This document shows, piece after piece, positions 1 through 6,273 of a stretch of 6,290 bases of DNA. This DNA comes from Actinomycetota bacterium (GTDB lineage: Bacteria; Actinomycetota; Coriobacteriia; Anaerosomatales; Anaerosomataceae), in contig DSAI01000200.1 in assembly GCA_011372845.1 (NCBI GenBank), forward strand, positions 1 to 6,290. Direction: 5' to 3'. The notes below the pieces were generated by a model. The model was given only the letters and a program-made list of their open reading frames with translations, was not told the DNA's origin and ran no database searches. The first letter of the stretch is position 1. Every line of letters starts with the position of its first letter. A program made the translations under genes and the position numbers.

Positions 1-573
1 CATGAAGACGCGGGCTTCGCGGGTCACGTCGCGGTCGACCACGAACGATCCGTGCTGCAGGCAGCTGTCGCCGCTCCAGACCTGGGCGCTCCCTGAGAGC
101 TTTGCCGCCCCGAGCGACAGGTCGGCAGACGTGGCGTGCAGATAGCACGCGCCCGACCCGCGTTCGCCGCGGTCCCGCGCCGTGAGCGAGGCGTCCACGC
201 CAAGCGCGCGGTACGCCTCGGCCAAAGCTTCGCACAGCATCGCGTAGCTGCGCCTGACTCCCCGCGGGAGGCCATCGGCCACACCCGCCACGATCGAGTA
301 CGTGAGCTCATCGTCGTGCAGCACGCCCCTGCCGCCGGTGGGGCGCCGACAGACCTCGAGACCCTCAGCGGCACAGTACGGCAGGTCCACGTCGTCCACG
401 CTCTGGAACCGCCCGAGCGAGACCGCCGGTGGAGTCCACCGGTACAGCCGCAGAGTCGGCGGGACCTCACCGGCGGCATGCGCGACAAGCATCGCGCGAT
501 CGACCGCCATGTTCCACGCGCCGCTGGCAGCCCCGTCCACGATCAACCGCCAGCGGCCACCCGACCGGGTCAT
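1..573 (-). CDS. lipM: LipM-type octanoyltransferase (lipoate-protein ligase A family), 3' end cut by window edge
   Basis: This gene likely transfers octanoyl from octanoyl-ACP to the lipoyl-domain lysine of GcvH, the first step of lipoate assembly in the cytoplasm. The visible 191 residues open with a WRLIVDG strand and the GAWNMAVDRAML segment (18-29) typical of the family. The substrate-binding motif RRPTGGRGVLHDDELTYS is at 76-93. Cys143 (GACY) lies 15 residues before Lys158 of AKLSGSAQ, then QHGS at 173-176. That Cys-Lys spacing matches my memory of B. subtilis LipM, where the cysteine is the nucleophile; ATP-dependent LplA/LplJ ligases lack it. The family is usually about 280 residues, so roughly 85-90 are missing off the left edge. 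The ATG at 573 overlaps the gcvPB stop as ATGA. Its Shine-Dalgarno is weak (GGAG about 13 bases upstream), so translation probably depends on gcvPB. The alternative call is a lipoate-protein ligase. The family is near certain; the LipM subtype is likely. Confidence 0.85.
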   Translation of the reverse strand, partial: MTRSGGRWRLIVDGAASGAWNMAVDRAMLVAHAAGEVPPTLRLYRWTPPAVSLGRFQSVDDVDLPYCAAEGLEVCRRPTGGRGVLHDDELTYSIVAGVADGLPRGVRRSYAMLCEALAEAYRALGVDASLTARDRGERGSGACYLHATSADLSLGAAKLSGSAQVWSGDSCLQHGSFVVDRDVTREARVFM

Positions 574-2087
574 CGCTCGGAGCCATCTCCCGGCGACCAC
601 GCAACATCGGCGTTCTTGACCGCAGCCGCCTCATCGAGCCTGCGCACCGGCGTCGAGTACGGGGCGCCATGCAGCAGTCCGGAATCCTCGGCAGCCTCCT
701 CGGCGATGCGGCGCAACACCGCTGCGAACCGCTCGAGCGTCTCCTTGCTCTCCGTCTCCGTGGGCTCCACCATCATCGCCTCGTCCACGATCAACGGGAA
801 GTACACCGTGGGCGGATGGATACCGTAGTCGAGCAGCCGCTTCGCGACATCCAGGGTGCGGACACCGGTGGACTTGCGCAGCGGGCCGCCCGACATCACG
901 AACTCGTGCATGCATGTGCGGTCGTAGGGCACCGGCCACGCATCCGCCAGCAGCGTCTTGAGGTAGTTAGCCGAGAGCACCGCCTGACCCGAGATGTCCC
1001 GCAGGCCGTCGCCACCCACAGCGCGGATGTACGTGTACGCCCTCACGAGCACGCCGAAGTTCCCCGCGTACGACCGAACGCGACCGATCGACCGTTCGGG
1101 ATAGGCGAACGCGAAGCCACCGTCACGCTGAGCCACCACCGGCCCCGGCAGATACGGCGCCAGCGCGTCGCTCACCGCCACCGGGCCGGCACCTGGACCG
1201 CCGCCGCCGTGCGGCGTTGCGAAGGTCTTGTGAAGGTTGATGTGCAGCGCGTCGAAGCCCATATCCCCCGGCCGCGACCAGCCCATGATCGCGTTCAGGT
1301 TCGCGCCGTCGCAGTACGCCAGCGCACCCACCTCGTGCACTGCCGAGGTGATCTCCAGGATGTTCTCGTCGAACAGCCCCAGCGTGTTGGGGTTGGTGAG
1401 CATCAGCGCGGCCACATCGATATCGAGCAGCCTCTTGAGCGCCGCCACATCCACGCCGCCCCGCTCATCACTCGGCACCTGGACGACCTCGTAGCCGCAC
1501 ATCGCCACGGTGGCCGGGTTGGTGCCATGCGCCGAATCGGGCACGAGCACACGTCGTCTCGGATCGCCGTTGGCGGTGTGGTAGGCGCGGATGGTCAGCA
1601 ACCCGGTGAGCTCCCCGTGCGCGCCGGCCGCCGGCTGCAGCGAGACCGCCGGCAGACCCGCGACCTCCGCGAGCGCCTCCTGCAAGCCCCACATGAGCTC
1701 GAGCGCGCCCTGCACGGTCTCCTCGGGCTGATACGGATGGATCCTGGCGAAGCCGGGCAGGCGGCATGCCCACTCGTCTACCTTCGGGTTGTACTTCATG
1801 GTGCAACTGCCGAGCGGATAGAATCCGCTGTCCACGCCGAAGTTGGCGCTCGCAAGATGCTCGTAGTGCCGGGCGAGCTCGACCTCGGTCACATGCGGCA
1901 ACACGGGCGCCATGGCTCTCGCGTGTCCGCCGAGGACATCCTCCAGGTCGACCGAGGGCACGTCGAGCACCGGTGGTTCGACACAGCGCGACTCCTCGGC
2001 TCCCCGCTCGAAGATCAACGTGCCTGTGAGCGGCTCTCTGGTCCCGGCCTCCGCCGTCCGTGCGTCGATGCGATCCGCGTCGCTCAT
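570..2087 (-). CDS. gcvPB: Glycine dehydrogenase (decarboxylating) subunit 2, PLP-binding P-protein half
   Basis: This is the catalytic, pyridoxal-phosphate-carrying half of the split glycine decarboxylase (P-protein). With GcvPA it decarboxylates glycine and loads the aminomethyl group onto lipoyl-GcvH. The protein has 505 residues, normal for the family. Visible landmarks are LIFERG (24-29), GSCTMKYNPK (93-102), HPYQPEETVQG (117-127), HGTNPA (187-192), DGANLNA (260-266) and HINLHKTFATPHGGGGPG (282-299). Lys287 in the last motif is the expected Schiff-base lysine. HPPTVYFP (424-431), EPTETE (441-446) and the C-terminal TPVRRLDE (479-486) are also present. The start is well supported: ATG at 2087 overlaps the gcvPA TGA (ATGA), with a strong GGAGGAGGTGA seven bases upstream. 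It belongs to the gcvT-H-PA-PB operon and its own stop overlaps the next gene in the same way. No frameshift or missing motif is seen. Confidence 0.97.
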   Translation of the reverse strand: MSDADRIDARTAEAGTREPLTGTLIFERGAEESRCVEPPVLDVPSVDLEDVLGGHARAMAPVLPHVTEVELARHYEHLASANFGVDSGFYPLGSCTMKYNPKVDEWACRLPGFARIHPYQPEETVQGALELMWGLQEALAEVAGLPAVSLQPAAGAHGELTGLLTIRAYHTANGDPRRRVLVPDSAHGTNPATVAMCGYEVVQVPSDERGGVDVAALKRLLDIDVAALMLTNPNTLGLFDENILEITSAVHEVGALAYCDGANLNAIMGWSRPGDMGFDALHINLHKTFATPHGGGGPGAGPVAVSDALAPYLPGPVVAQRDGGFAFAYPERSIGRVRSYAGNFGVLVRAYTYIRAVGGDGLRDISGQAVLSANYLKTLLADAWPVPYDRTCMHEFVMSGGPLRKSTGVRTLDVAKRLLDYGIHPPTVYFPLIVDEAMMVEPTETESKETLERFAAVLRRIAEEAAEDSGLLHGAPYSTPVRRLDEAAAVKNADVAWSPGDGSER

Positions 2088-3421
2088 AGCGCGCTCACCT
2101 CCTCCACGAACCGGTCGAGGACCGCGCGCGTATGCCGTTCAGTCACCGCGAACATGACCAGTCCGGCATCGTCAGCCGAGAACCTGCCAAGGTCGAGCCC
2201 GGCCAGGTAGCCCGACTCGCGCAGACGCGCCTGCATCGCCGTCGCCTCACCCCGGTAGCGCAAGGTGAACTCGGCAGCGAACGGCGCGTCGAAGACGCGC
2301 TCGAACCGCCCTGTGGCCACAAGCGCGCCTTCGAGATAGTGCGCTTTGGCCACACTCGCGCGGCCGATGCCCGCAAGCCCATCGGCCCCCATGGCGGCGA
2401 GATAGACCCCCGCCGCGAGCGCGTTCAGTGAGTGGTTGGAGCAGATGTTGGAGGTGGCCTTCTCCCGCCGGATGTGCTGCTCGCGGGTCGAGAACGTGAG
2501 GACGAAGCCTGTGCGGCCGTCCACGTCGGTCGTGCGCCCGGCCACGCGGCCCGGCATCTGCCGTATGTGTGCCTTCCGGCACGCGAACACGCCGAGACCC
2601 GGCCCGCCGAAGGAGATGGCGTTTCCGAGGGACTGCCCCTCGCCCACCACGATGTCAGCGCCGTACGATGCCGGTGGCTCGAGTACGCCGAGCAGCACTG
2701 GATCGGTGGCTACCACGAACAGCGCGCCCACCTCATGGGCAGCCTCTCCGAGGGAGCGGAGATCCTCCAGCGTGCCGTAGAAGGACGGCGAAGCGATGAG
2801 GAGGGCGGCAGTGGCGTCATCGAGCGCAGCGGCTATCGCCGCACCATCCGACACGCCGTCTTTGGCCGCGACCTCCACCACCTCGAGGGTCCCCGACTCC
2901 ACATACGTCGCCAACGTCTCGCGCCACTCAGGATGCACGGTGGCCGACACCACCACCCTGTGCCGCTTGGTGACACGCGCGGCCATGAGAGCGGCCTCCG
3001 CAAGAGCGGTCGCGCCGTCGTACATGGACGCGTTGCTCACCTCCATGCCGGTGAGCTGGCAGATCATCGATTGGTACTCGTAGATCGCCTGTAGCGTGCC
3101 TTGGCTCACCTCGGGCTGGTACGGCGTGTAAGCGGTGAAGAACGCCGGCTTGCTCACCACGGAGTCCACGATCGCGGGAACGTAATGGTCGTAGCACCCG
3201 CCGCCGAGGAACGACACCATGCGGCTGCCATCCTCGTTCGCGGCGGCGAGCTTCTCGATGTGCGCGGCCAGCTCGATCTCTCCCATGGCGCCGGGAAGGT
3301 CCAGGGGGCGCGCCAGGCGCGCCCCCACGGGGATGTCCTCATAGAGTCCGTCGATCGATGGTACGCCTACGCTGTCCAGCATCTCGTCCTGCTCGCCGCA
3401 GGTCACAGGGATGAAGCGCAT
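2084..3421 (-). CDS. gcvPA: Glycine dehydrogenase (decarboxylating) subunit 1, P-protein N-terminal half
   Basis: This is the non-PLP-lysine half of the split P-protein. It forms a heterotetramer with GcvPB in the cytoplasm to decarboxylate glycine. The protein has 445 residues, the usual length. Family landmarks are FLGGGCYDHYVP (71-82), AYTPYQPEVSQGTLQ (97-111), NASMYDGATALAEA (130-143), GNAISFGGPGLGVFACR (266-282), MPGRVAGRT (289-297) and TREQHIRREKATSNICSN (312-329). Two segments differ mildly from what I remember as common: GGGCYDHY where FLGAGAYDHY is frequent, and SPSFYG (211-216) where PNFFG is frequent. Both look like ordinary drift. The ATG at 3421 lies three bases after the gcvH stop, with GAGGAA nine bases upstream inside the end of gcvH. 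The gene ends in an ATGA overlap with gcvPB, which favours equal synthesis of the two halves. Confidence 0.97.
   Translation of the reverse strand: MRFIPVTCGEQDEMLDSVGVPSIDGLYEDIPVGARLARPLDLPGAMGEIELAAHIEKLAAANEDGSRMVSFLGGGCYDHYVPAIVDSVVSKPAFFTAYTPYQPEVSQGTLQAIYEYQSMICQLTGMEVSNASMYDGATALAEAALMAARVTKRHRVVVSATVHPEWRETLATYVESGTLEVVEVAAKDGVSDGAAIAAALDDATAALLIASPSFYGTLEDLRSLGEAAHEVGALFVVATDPVLLGVLEPPASYGADIVVGEGQSLGNAISFGGPGLGVFACRKAHIRQMPGRVAGRTTDVDGRTGFVLTFSTREQHIRREKATSNICSNHSLNALAAGVYLAAMGADGLAGIGRASVAKAHYLEGALVATGRFERVFDAPFAAEFTLRYRGEATAMQARLRESGYLAGLDLGRFSADDAGLVMFAVTERHTRAVLDRFVEEVSAL
2095..2105 (-). promoter_or_regulatory. Strong ribosome binding site of gcvPB inside gcvPA
   Basis: GGAGGAGGTGA on the minus strand, seven bases before ATG 2087, is the best Shine-Dalgarno in the window. 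It lies in the last codons of gcvPA. With the ATGA stop/start overlap it would promote matched output of the two P-protein halves. Confidence 0.8.
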
Positions 3422-3430
3422 GCGTCACGC
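3415..3430. repeat. 16-base direct repeat, copy 1 (gcvPA start region)
   Basis: The bases agcgcatgcgtcacgc occur here and again, identical and in the same orientation, at 6197-6212. Both copies cover a start codon: the ATG of gcvPA here and that of dacA there. The core CGCATGCG is a palindrome. This may be chance in GC-rich sequence. Confidence 0.5.
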
Positions 3431-3808
3431 TTCCTCGGCGATGTAGGCCTCGTAGTCGTCGGCGTCCATCAACGCCTCGACCTCGGCTGTGTCCTCCACC
3501 TTGACCTTGATCATCCAGCCCGCGTTGTAGCAGTCTTCGTTGACGGTCTCAGGAGCGTCCTCAAGCGCCTCGTTGACCTCGACGATCTCGCCGCTGATCG
3601 GAGAGAACAGCTCGGAGACCGACTTGACCGACTCCACCTCGCCGAACGACTCGCCGGTGCTGACCGCTTCCCCGACGGAGGGAAGGTCCACGTAGACGAC
3701 CTCGCCGAGCTGGTCCTGCGCGAAGTCGGAGATGCCGATCGTGGCGACGTCGCCATCAAGACGGACCCACTCATGCTCACGGTCGTACTTCAGCTCCTTG
3801 GGATACAT
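3425..3808 (-). CDS. gcvH: Glycine cleavage system H protein (lipoyl carrier)
   Basis: GcvH is the small lipoylated carrier that shuttles the aminomethyl group from P-protein to T-protein, and is then reoxidised by L-protein. In LipM/LipL organisms it is also the first acceptor of octanoate. The protein is 127 residues, the standard size, and acidic. The N-terminal KYDREHEWVRLDGD (7-20) is typical, followed by GISDFAQDQLGEVVYVDLP (25-43). The lipoyl site is GEVESVKSVSELFSP (56-70) with Lys62 as the modified residue. The C-terminal part has a GWMIKVKV strand (97-104). Cys93 in NEDCYNAGW takes the place where many homologues have proline (EDPY). The ATG at 3808 has AAGGAG eight bases upstream, in a 26-base gap after gcvT. 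Its position between gcvT and gcvPA, with a LipM-like gene downstream, fits a self-contained glycine cleavage operon. Confidence 0.98.
   Translation of the reverse strand: MYPKELKYDREHEWVRLDGDVATIGISDFAQDQLGEVVYVDLPSVGEAVSTGESFGEVESVKSVSELFSPISGEIVEVNEALEDAPETVNEDCYNAGWMIKVKVEDTAEVEALMDADDYEAYIAEEA
3431..3436 (-). promoter_or_regulatory. Ribosome binding site of gcvPA
   Basis: GAGGAA on the minus strand lies inside the last codons of gcvH, nine bases before ATG 3421, and supports that start and coupling to gcvH. Confidence 0.65.
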
Positions 3809-3816
3809 CTATGGAA

Positions 3817-3822
3817 CTCCTT
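3817..3822 (-). promoter_or_regulatory. Ribosome binding site of gcvH
   Basis: AAGGAG on the minus strand lies eight bases before ATG 3808, within the 26-base gcvT-gcvH gap. That gap is the longest between any two genes here and is too short for a terminator plus promoter. Confidence 0.75.
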
Positions 3823-3834
3823 CCCTGTTCTCGC

Positions 3835-4941
3835 CTACGACTTCAGGGCCGAAAGCGATGTCGTCTTCACGAACGGCGGTTTGGTGACGACCGCCGATGC
3901 AACCTTGCGCCGGATCCCGACCTCGAGACCGGTGCCCGGATCCGCGAGCGCCACTGGGACGTACGCGGTAGCGATCCCGTGCCCGAGGGTCGGCGAGAAC
4001 GTGCCGCTTGCCACCTTACCCACCTCCTCACCCCCATGCAACACGGGATAGCCGTGTCGTGGCACGCCCTCGGAGACGGTGAGCCCGACGAGCTTGCGCT
4101 CCGGACTTTCCGCTCTCACGCGCGCTATCGCCTCGGCGCCGATGTAGCCGCTCTTGGCCTTCGGGGCCACCCACCCGAGACCGGCCGATACCGGATCGAC
4201 GCCGCGATCCATGTCGCTTCCGTACAACGGGTATCCCATCTCGAGCCGCAGGGTGTCCCGCGCCCCCAGCCCGCACGGCGACACCTCGGAGAAGCTGAGC
4301 AACGTGCGCCAGATCGCGGCCGCCTGCGACGCATGACAGAACACCTCGACGCCGTCCTCGCCCGTGTAACCGGTGCGGGCGACCAGCACGGGCACCGAAT
4401 CGAGTGCGGCCTCGCCGACCTCGAAGCGGTCCGGCGGGGTCCATCCCTCGCCCGCGAGCTCTCCGATGACCGCGAGTGCATGGGGGCCCTGCACGGCTAT
4501 CAGGGCCGTGCGATCGCTCTCGTCAGCGATCTCCACCGTCTCGGGCAGATGGGCCGTGATCCAGTCCCAGTCGGTCTGCCGGTTCGCGGCGTTCACCACG
4601 ATCAGGTACTCGAGATCACCGGTGTGATACACGATGAGATCGTCGATGATACCGCCGTCCTCGTCGCACATCACGGTGTACAGCGCGCTGCCAAGCGTCG
4701 ATATCCTATCGAGGTCGTTGGTGATGATGCGCTGCAACGACTCCCTGGCATCGAACCCGAACACGCGGAACTCTCCCATGTGAGAAACGTCGAAGATTCC
4801 CACGGCGGAGCGCACGGCGTTGTGCTCCTCGATGATCCCCGCGTACTGGACCGGCATCTGCCACCCCGCGAAGTCGACCATCCGCGCGCCAAGCGCGACA
4901 TGCTCGGTGTACAGCGGGGTCATCCGTCCTGCCTCGATCAT
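3835..4941 (-). CDS. gcvT: Aminomethyltransferase, glycine cleavage system T protein
   Basis: GcvT takes the aminomethyl group from GcvH, releases ammonia and forms 5,10-methylenetetrahydrofolate. From the chosen start it is 368 residues, normal for GcvT. Motifs are TPLYTEHVALGARMVDFAGW (8-27), FDVSHMGE (50-57), ITNDL (73-77) and GGIIDDLIVY (96-105) with the Asp100-Asp101 pair that includes the catalytic aspartate position. ARTGYTGEDGVEVF (188-201), GLGARDTLRLEMGYPLYG (224-241) and SGTFSPTLGHGIA (312-324) follow. The last is the C-terminal folate-binding barrel signature. I chose ATG 4941 because AGAGGAG ends five bases upstream. ATG 4956 (overlapping the dacA stop as ATGA) and ATG 4923 (directly before TPLYTEH) are in frame and possible. 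The open frame up to 5040 runs into dacA and lacks family homology. The gene begins 11 bases after dacA and ends in TAG. Confidence 0.97.
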   Translation of the reverse strand: MIEAGRMTPLYTEHVALGARMVDFAGWQMPVQYAGIIEEHNAVRSAVGIFDVSHMGEFRVFGFDARESLQRIITNDLDRISTLGSALYTVMCDEDGGIIDDLIVYHTGDLEYLIVVNAANRQTDWDWITAHLPETVEIADESDRTALIAVQGPHALAVIGELAGEGWTPPDRFEVGEAALDSVPVLVARTGYTGEDGVEVFCHASQAAAIWRTLLSFSEVSPCGLGARDTLRLEMGYPLYGSDMDRGVDPVSAGLGWVAPKAKSGYIGAEAIARVRAESPERKLVGLTVSEGVPRHGYPVLHGGEEVGKVASGTFSPTLGHGIATAYVPVALADPGTGLEVGIRRKVASAVVTKPPFVKTTSLSALKS

Positions 4942-4946
4942 CGGCA

Positions 4947-4953
4947 CTCCTCT
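4947..4953 (-). promoter_or_regulatory. Ribosome binding site deciding the gcvT start
   Basis: AGAGGAG on the minus strand ends five bases before ATG 4941. Its first base is the last base of the dacA TGA stop, so ribosomes finishing dacA are delivered to the gcvT start. It favours ATG 4941 over ATG 4956, which would place this site inside the coding region. Confidence 0.65.
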
Positions 4954-6203
4954 CATACGAGCGGCACGGCGGGCGCCTGCAACTGCCCGCCGAACACGCT
5001 CCGCCATATCCGCGTGAACCAGATCTCGATCCGCTCCCATGTGTCGGGGGCGGCAACGTCCCGCACAGCCACGATCGGCACCTGGGCGAGCAGCCGCTCT
5101 CCCTGTCTCACGGTGAGCGTTCCCAGACGCTGCCCCGCCAAGACGGGCGCCTCCACCTCGTGGACCACGTCAGCGCTCGCCGAGATCTCGCCGTCCAGGT
5201 CGAACACGGGTACCGTCACGCTCTCCCCCACCACCGCGGGAACCGTGCGGTCGAGATAATCGGTCACCGGAACAAGTGCGGCCGTGGTCTCGGCAGTGGC
5301 GACCTCGATGGGCCGGTAATGCTCGTATCCCCAATCGAGCAGGATGCGCGCCTCGTCGAACCGCTCGTCCTCGGACTCCGTGCCGAGCACCACGGCTACC
5401 AGCCCGATGTCGTTGCGCTGTGCCGAGGCGACAAGGCAGTATCCTGCCTTGTTCGTCCAACCGGTCTTCACACCGTTCGCGCCCTCGTACGTGCCCAGAA
5501 GCTTGTTCGAACTCTCGTAACGCTTCGCGCCGCCCTGCCCGTCATCCACCATCACCGACGGCTGCGAGACCATCTCGGCGAACCGGGGATCGGACATGGC
5601 CAGCGTGGAGAGCGTGGCGAGGTCTTGCGCCGACGAGTAGTGCCCGGGCTCATCGAGCCCGTGGGGGTTGGCGAACGACGAATGGCTCAGCCCGAGGTCT
5701 GCCGCCTTCTGGTTCATCATGACCGCGAACCCGTCGAGGCTGCCGCCCACGTGCTCGGCCAACGCGATCGCCGCGTCGTTCCCTGAGCGGACCAGCATCC
5801 CCTCGAGCAGCATGCCGACAGTGATCTCCTGTCCGGGCCGCAGGTCGATCTCGGCCTCGCCCACTCCCGCCGCATCACGCGAGACGGTGACCACGTCGCT
5901 CATCTCAGCGTGTTCGAGAACCACGAGAGCGGTCATGATCTTGGTAGTCGAAGCCATGGCGCGCTGAGCGTCCGGGTCGCGGCTCCACAGTGTGCGTCCG
6001 TCCATCGTGCGCAAGATGCCGGAGGGCATCGCCACCTCGGGCGCCACCGCGCTCAGTGTGGGATCCTGAGCGATCGTGGTGTAGCCCACGGTCTCGTCTT
6101 CCGCCGACCACCCGTGAGCGAGACTCCCGGCACCTGTGAAGATCGTCAGGAGCGCCGCCGCGCATAGCACAGCGACACCGGCACGGACACGGGTATAGCG
6201 CAT
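4953..6203 (-). CDS. dacA: D-alanyl-D-alanine carboxypeptidase, PBP5/DacA-like, exported
   Basis: This low-molecular-mass penicillin-binding protein removes the terminal D-Ala from peptidoglycan pentapeptides outside the membrane (peptidase family S11). It has 416 residues. Residues 1-8 are Arg-rich, 9-23 are hydrophobic, and a signal-peptidase site is likely near 29-34. The three active-site motifs are present: STTK (85-88, nucleophile Ser85 and Lys88), SGN (140-142) and KTG (246-248). Supporting motifs are LLEGMLVRSGNDAA (132-145), FANPHGLDEPGH (177-188) and LLGTYEGANGVKTGWT (235-250). Residues from about 295 to 382 look like the beta-rich PBP5 C-terminal domain. The Trp/Arg-rich stretch 389-405 (WERIEIWFTRIWRSVFG) looks like the amphipathic membrane-anchoring helix of this family. 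Cys14 sits inside the hydrophobic core without a convincing lipobox. The ATG at 6203 has AAGAGAGG eight bases upstream. It is the first gene of the transcript. The subfamily (dacA, dacB, dacF) cannot be settled by eye. Confidence 0.93.
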   Translation of the reverse strand: MRYTRVRAGVAVLCAAALLTIFTGAGSLAHGWSAEDETVGYTTIAQDPTLSAVAPEVAMPSGILRTMDGRTLWSRDPDAQRAMASTTKIMTALVVLEHAEMSDVVTVSRDAAGVGEAEIDLRPGQEITVGMLLEGMLVRSGNDAAIALAEHVGGSLDGFAVMMNQKAADLGLSHSSFANPHGLDEPGHYSSAQDLATLSTLAMSDPRFAEMVSQPSVMVDDGQGGAKRYESSNKLLGTYEGANGVKTGWTNKAGYCLVASAQRNDIGLVAVVLGTESEDERFDEARILLDWGYEHYRPIEVATAETTAALVPVTDYLDRTVPAVVGESVTVPVFDLDGEISASADVVHEVEAPVLAGQRLGTLTVRQGERLLAQVPIVAVRDVAAPDTWERIEIWFTRIWRSVFGGQLQAPAVPLV

Positions 6204-6212
6204 GCGTCACGC
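6197..6212. repeat. 16-base direct repeat, copy 2 (dacA start region)
   Basis: This is the second identical copy of the 16-base sequence at 3415-3430, placed the same way over the dacA start codon (minus-strand GCGTGACGC directly before ATGCGCT). The flanking bases differ between the copies, so the repeat is not part of a longer duplication. Confidence 0.5.
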
Positions 6213-6219
6213 CTCTCTT
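6212..6219 (-). promoter_or_regulatory. Ribosome binding site of dacA
   Basis: AAGAGAGG on the minus strand lies eight bases before ATG 6203 and fixes that start, which also gives a complete signal peptide. Confidence 0.7.
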
Positions 6220-6244
6220 ACGCGGATGGGGACACGACGCTCCG

Positions 6245-6273
6245 ATTGTACGGGTTCAAGTGATGGATGGCAC
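6245..6273 (-). promoter_or_regulatory. Possible sigma70-type promoter for the dacA-gcv operon
   Basis: Reading the minus strand, TACAAT at 6250-6245 matches five of six bases of the -10 consensus. GTGCCA at 6273-6268 matches four of six of the -35 box, with a 17-base spacer. Transcription would start near 6238, giving a leader of about 35 bases before the dacA ATG. The region is less GC-rich than its surroundings, which supports a promoter. The window ends 87 bases upstream of dacA, so another promoter further out cannot be excluded. Confidence 0.45.

Noticed and set aside
24..488. Minus-strand 154-codon open frame at the left end
   Set aside because: It is out of frame with the LipM-like gene, whose frame from 573 to the edge shows all family motifs. 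The alternative is Arg/Ser-rich with no motif.
429..2210. Long plus-strand open frame of 593 codons opposite gcvPB and the lipM start
   Set aside because: It is antisense to a fully conserved gene. Its translation is Arg/His-rich with no recognisable domain, the usual by-product of GC-rich codon use.
3101..4051. Plus-strand open frame of 316 codons opposite gcvPA, gcvH and gcvT
   Set aside because: It spans three conserved genes in antisense and has no recognisable domain.
4942..5040. Upstream extension of gcvT to an ATG at 5040
   Set aside because: The 33 extra residues lie within dacA coding sequence, are Arg/Ala-rich and do not resemble any GcvT N-terminus. A good Shine-Dalgarno supports 4941.
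3811..5259. Plus-strand open frame of 482 codons opposite gcvT and the end of dacA
   Set aside because: It is a mirror of gcvT codon structure, with low-complexity Arg/His-rich composition and no family motif. It would conflict with two clear genes.
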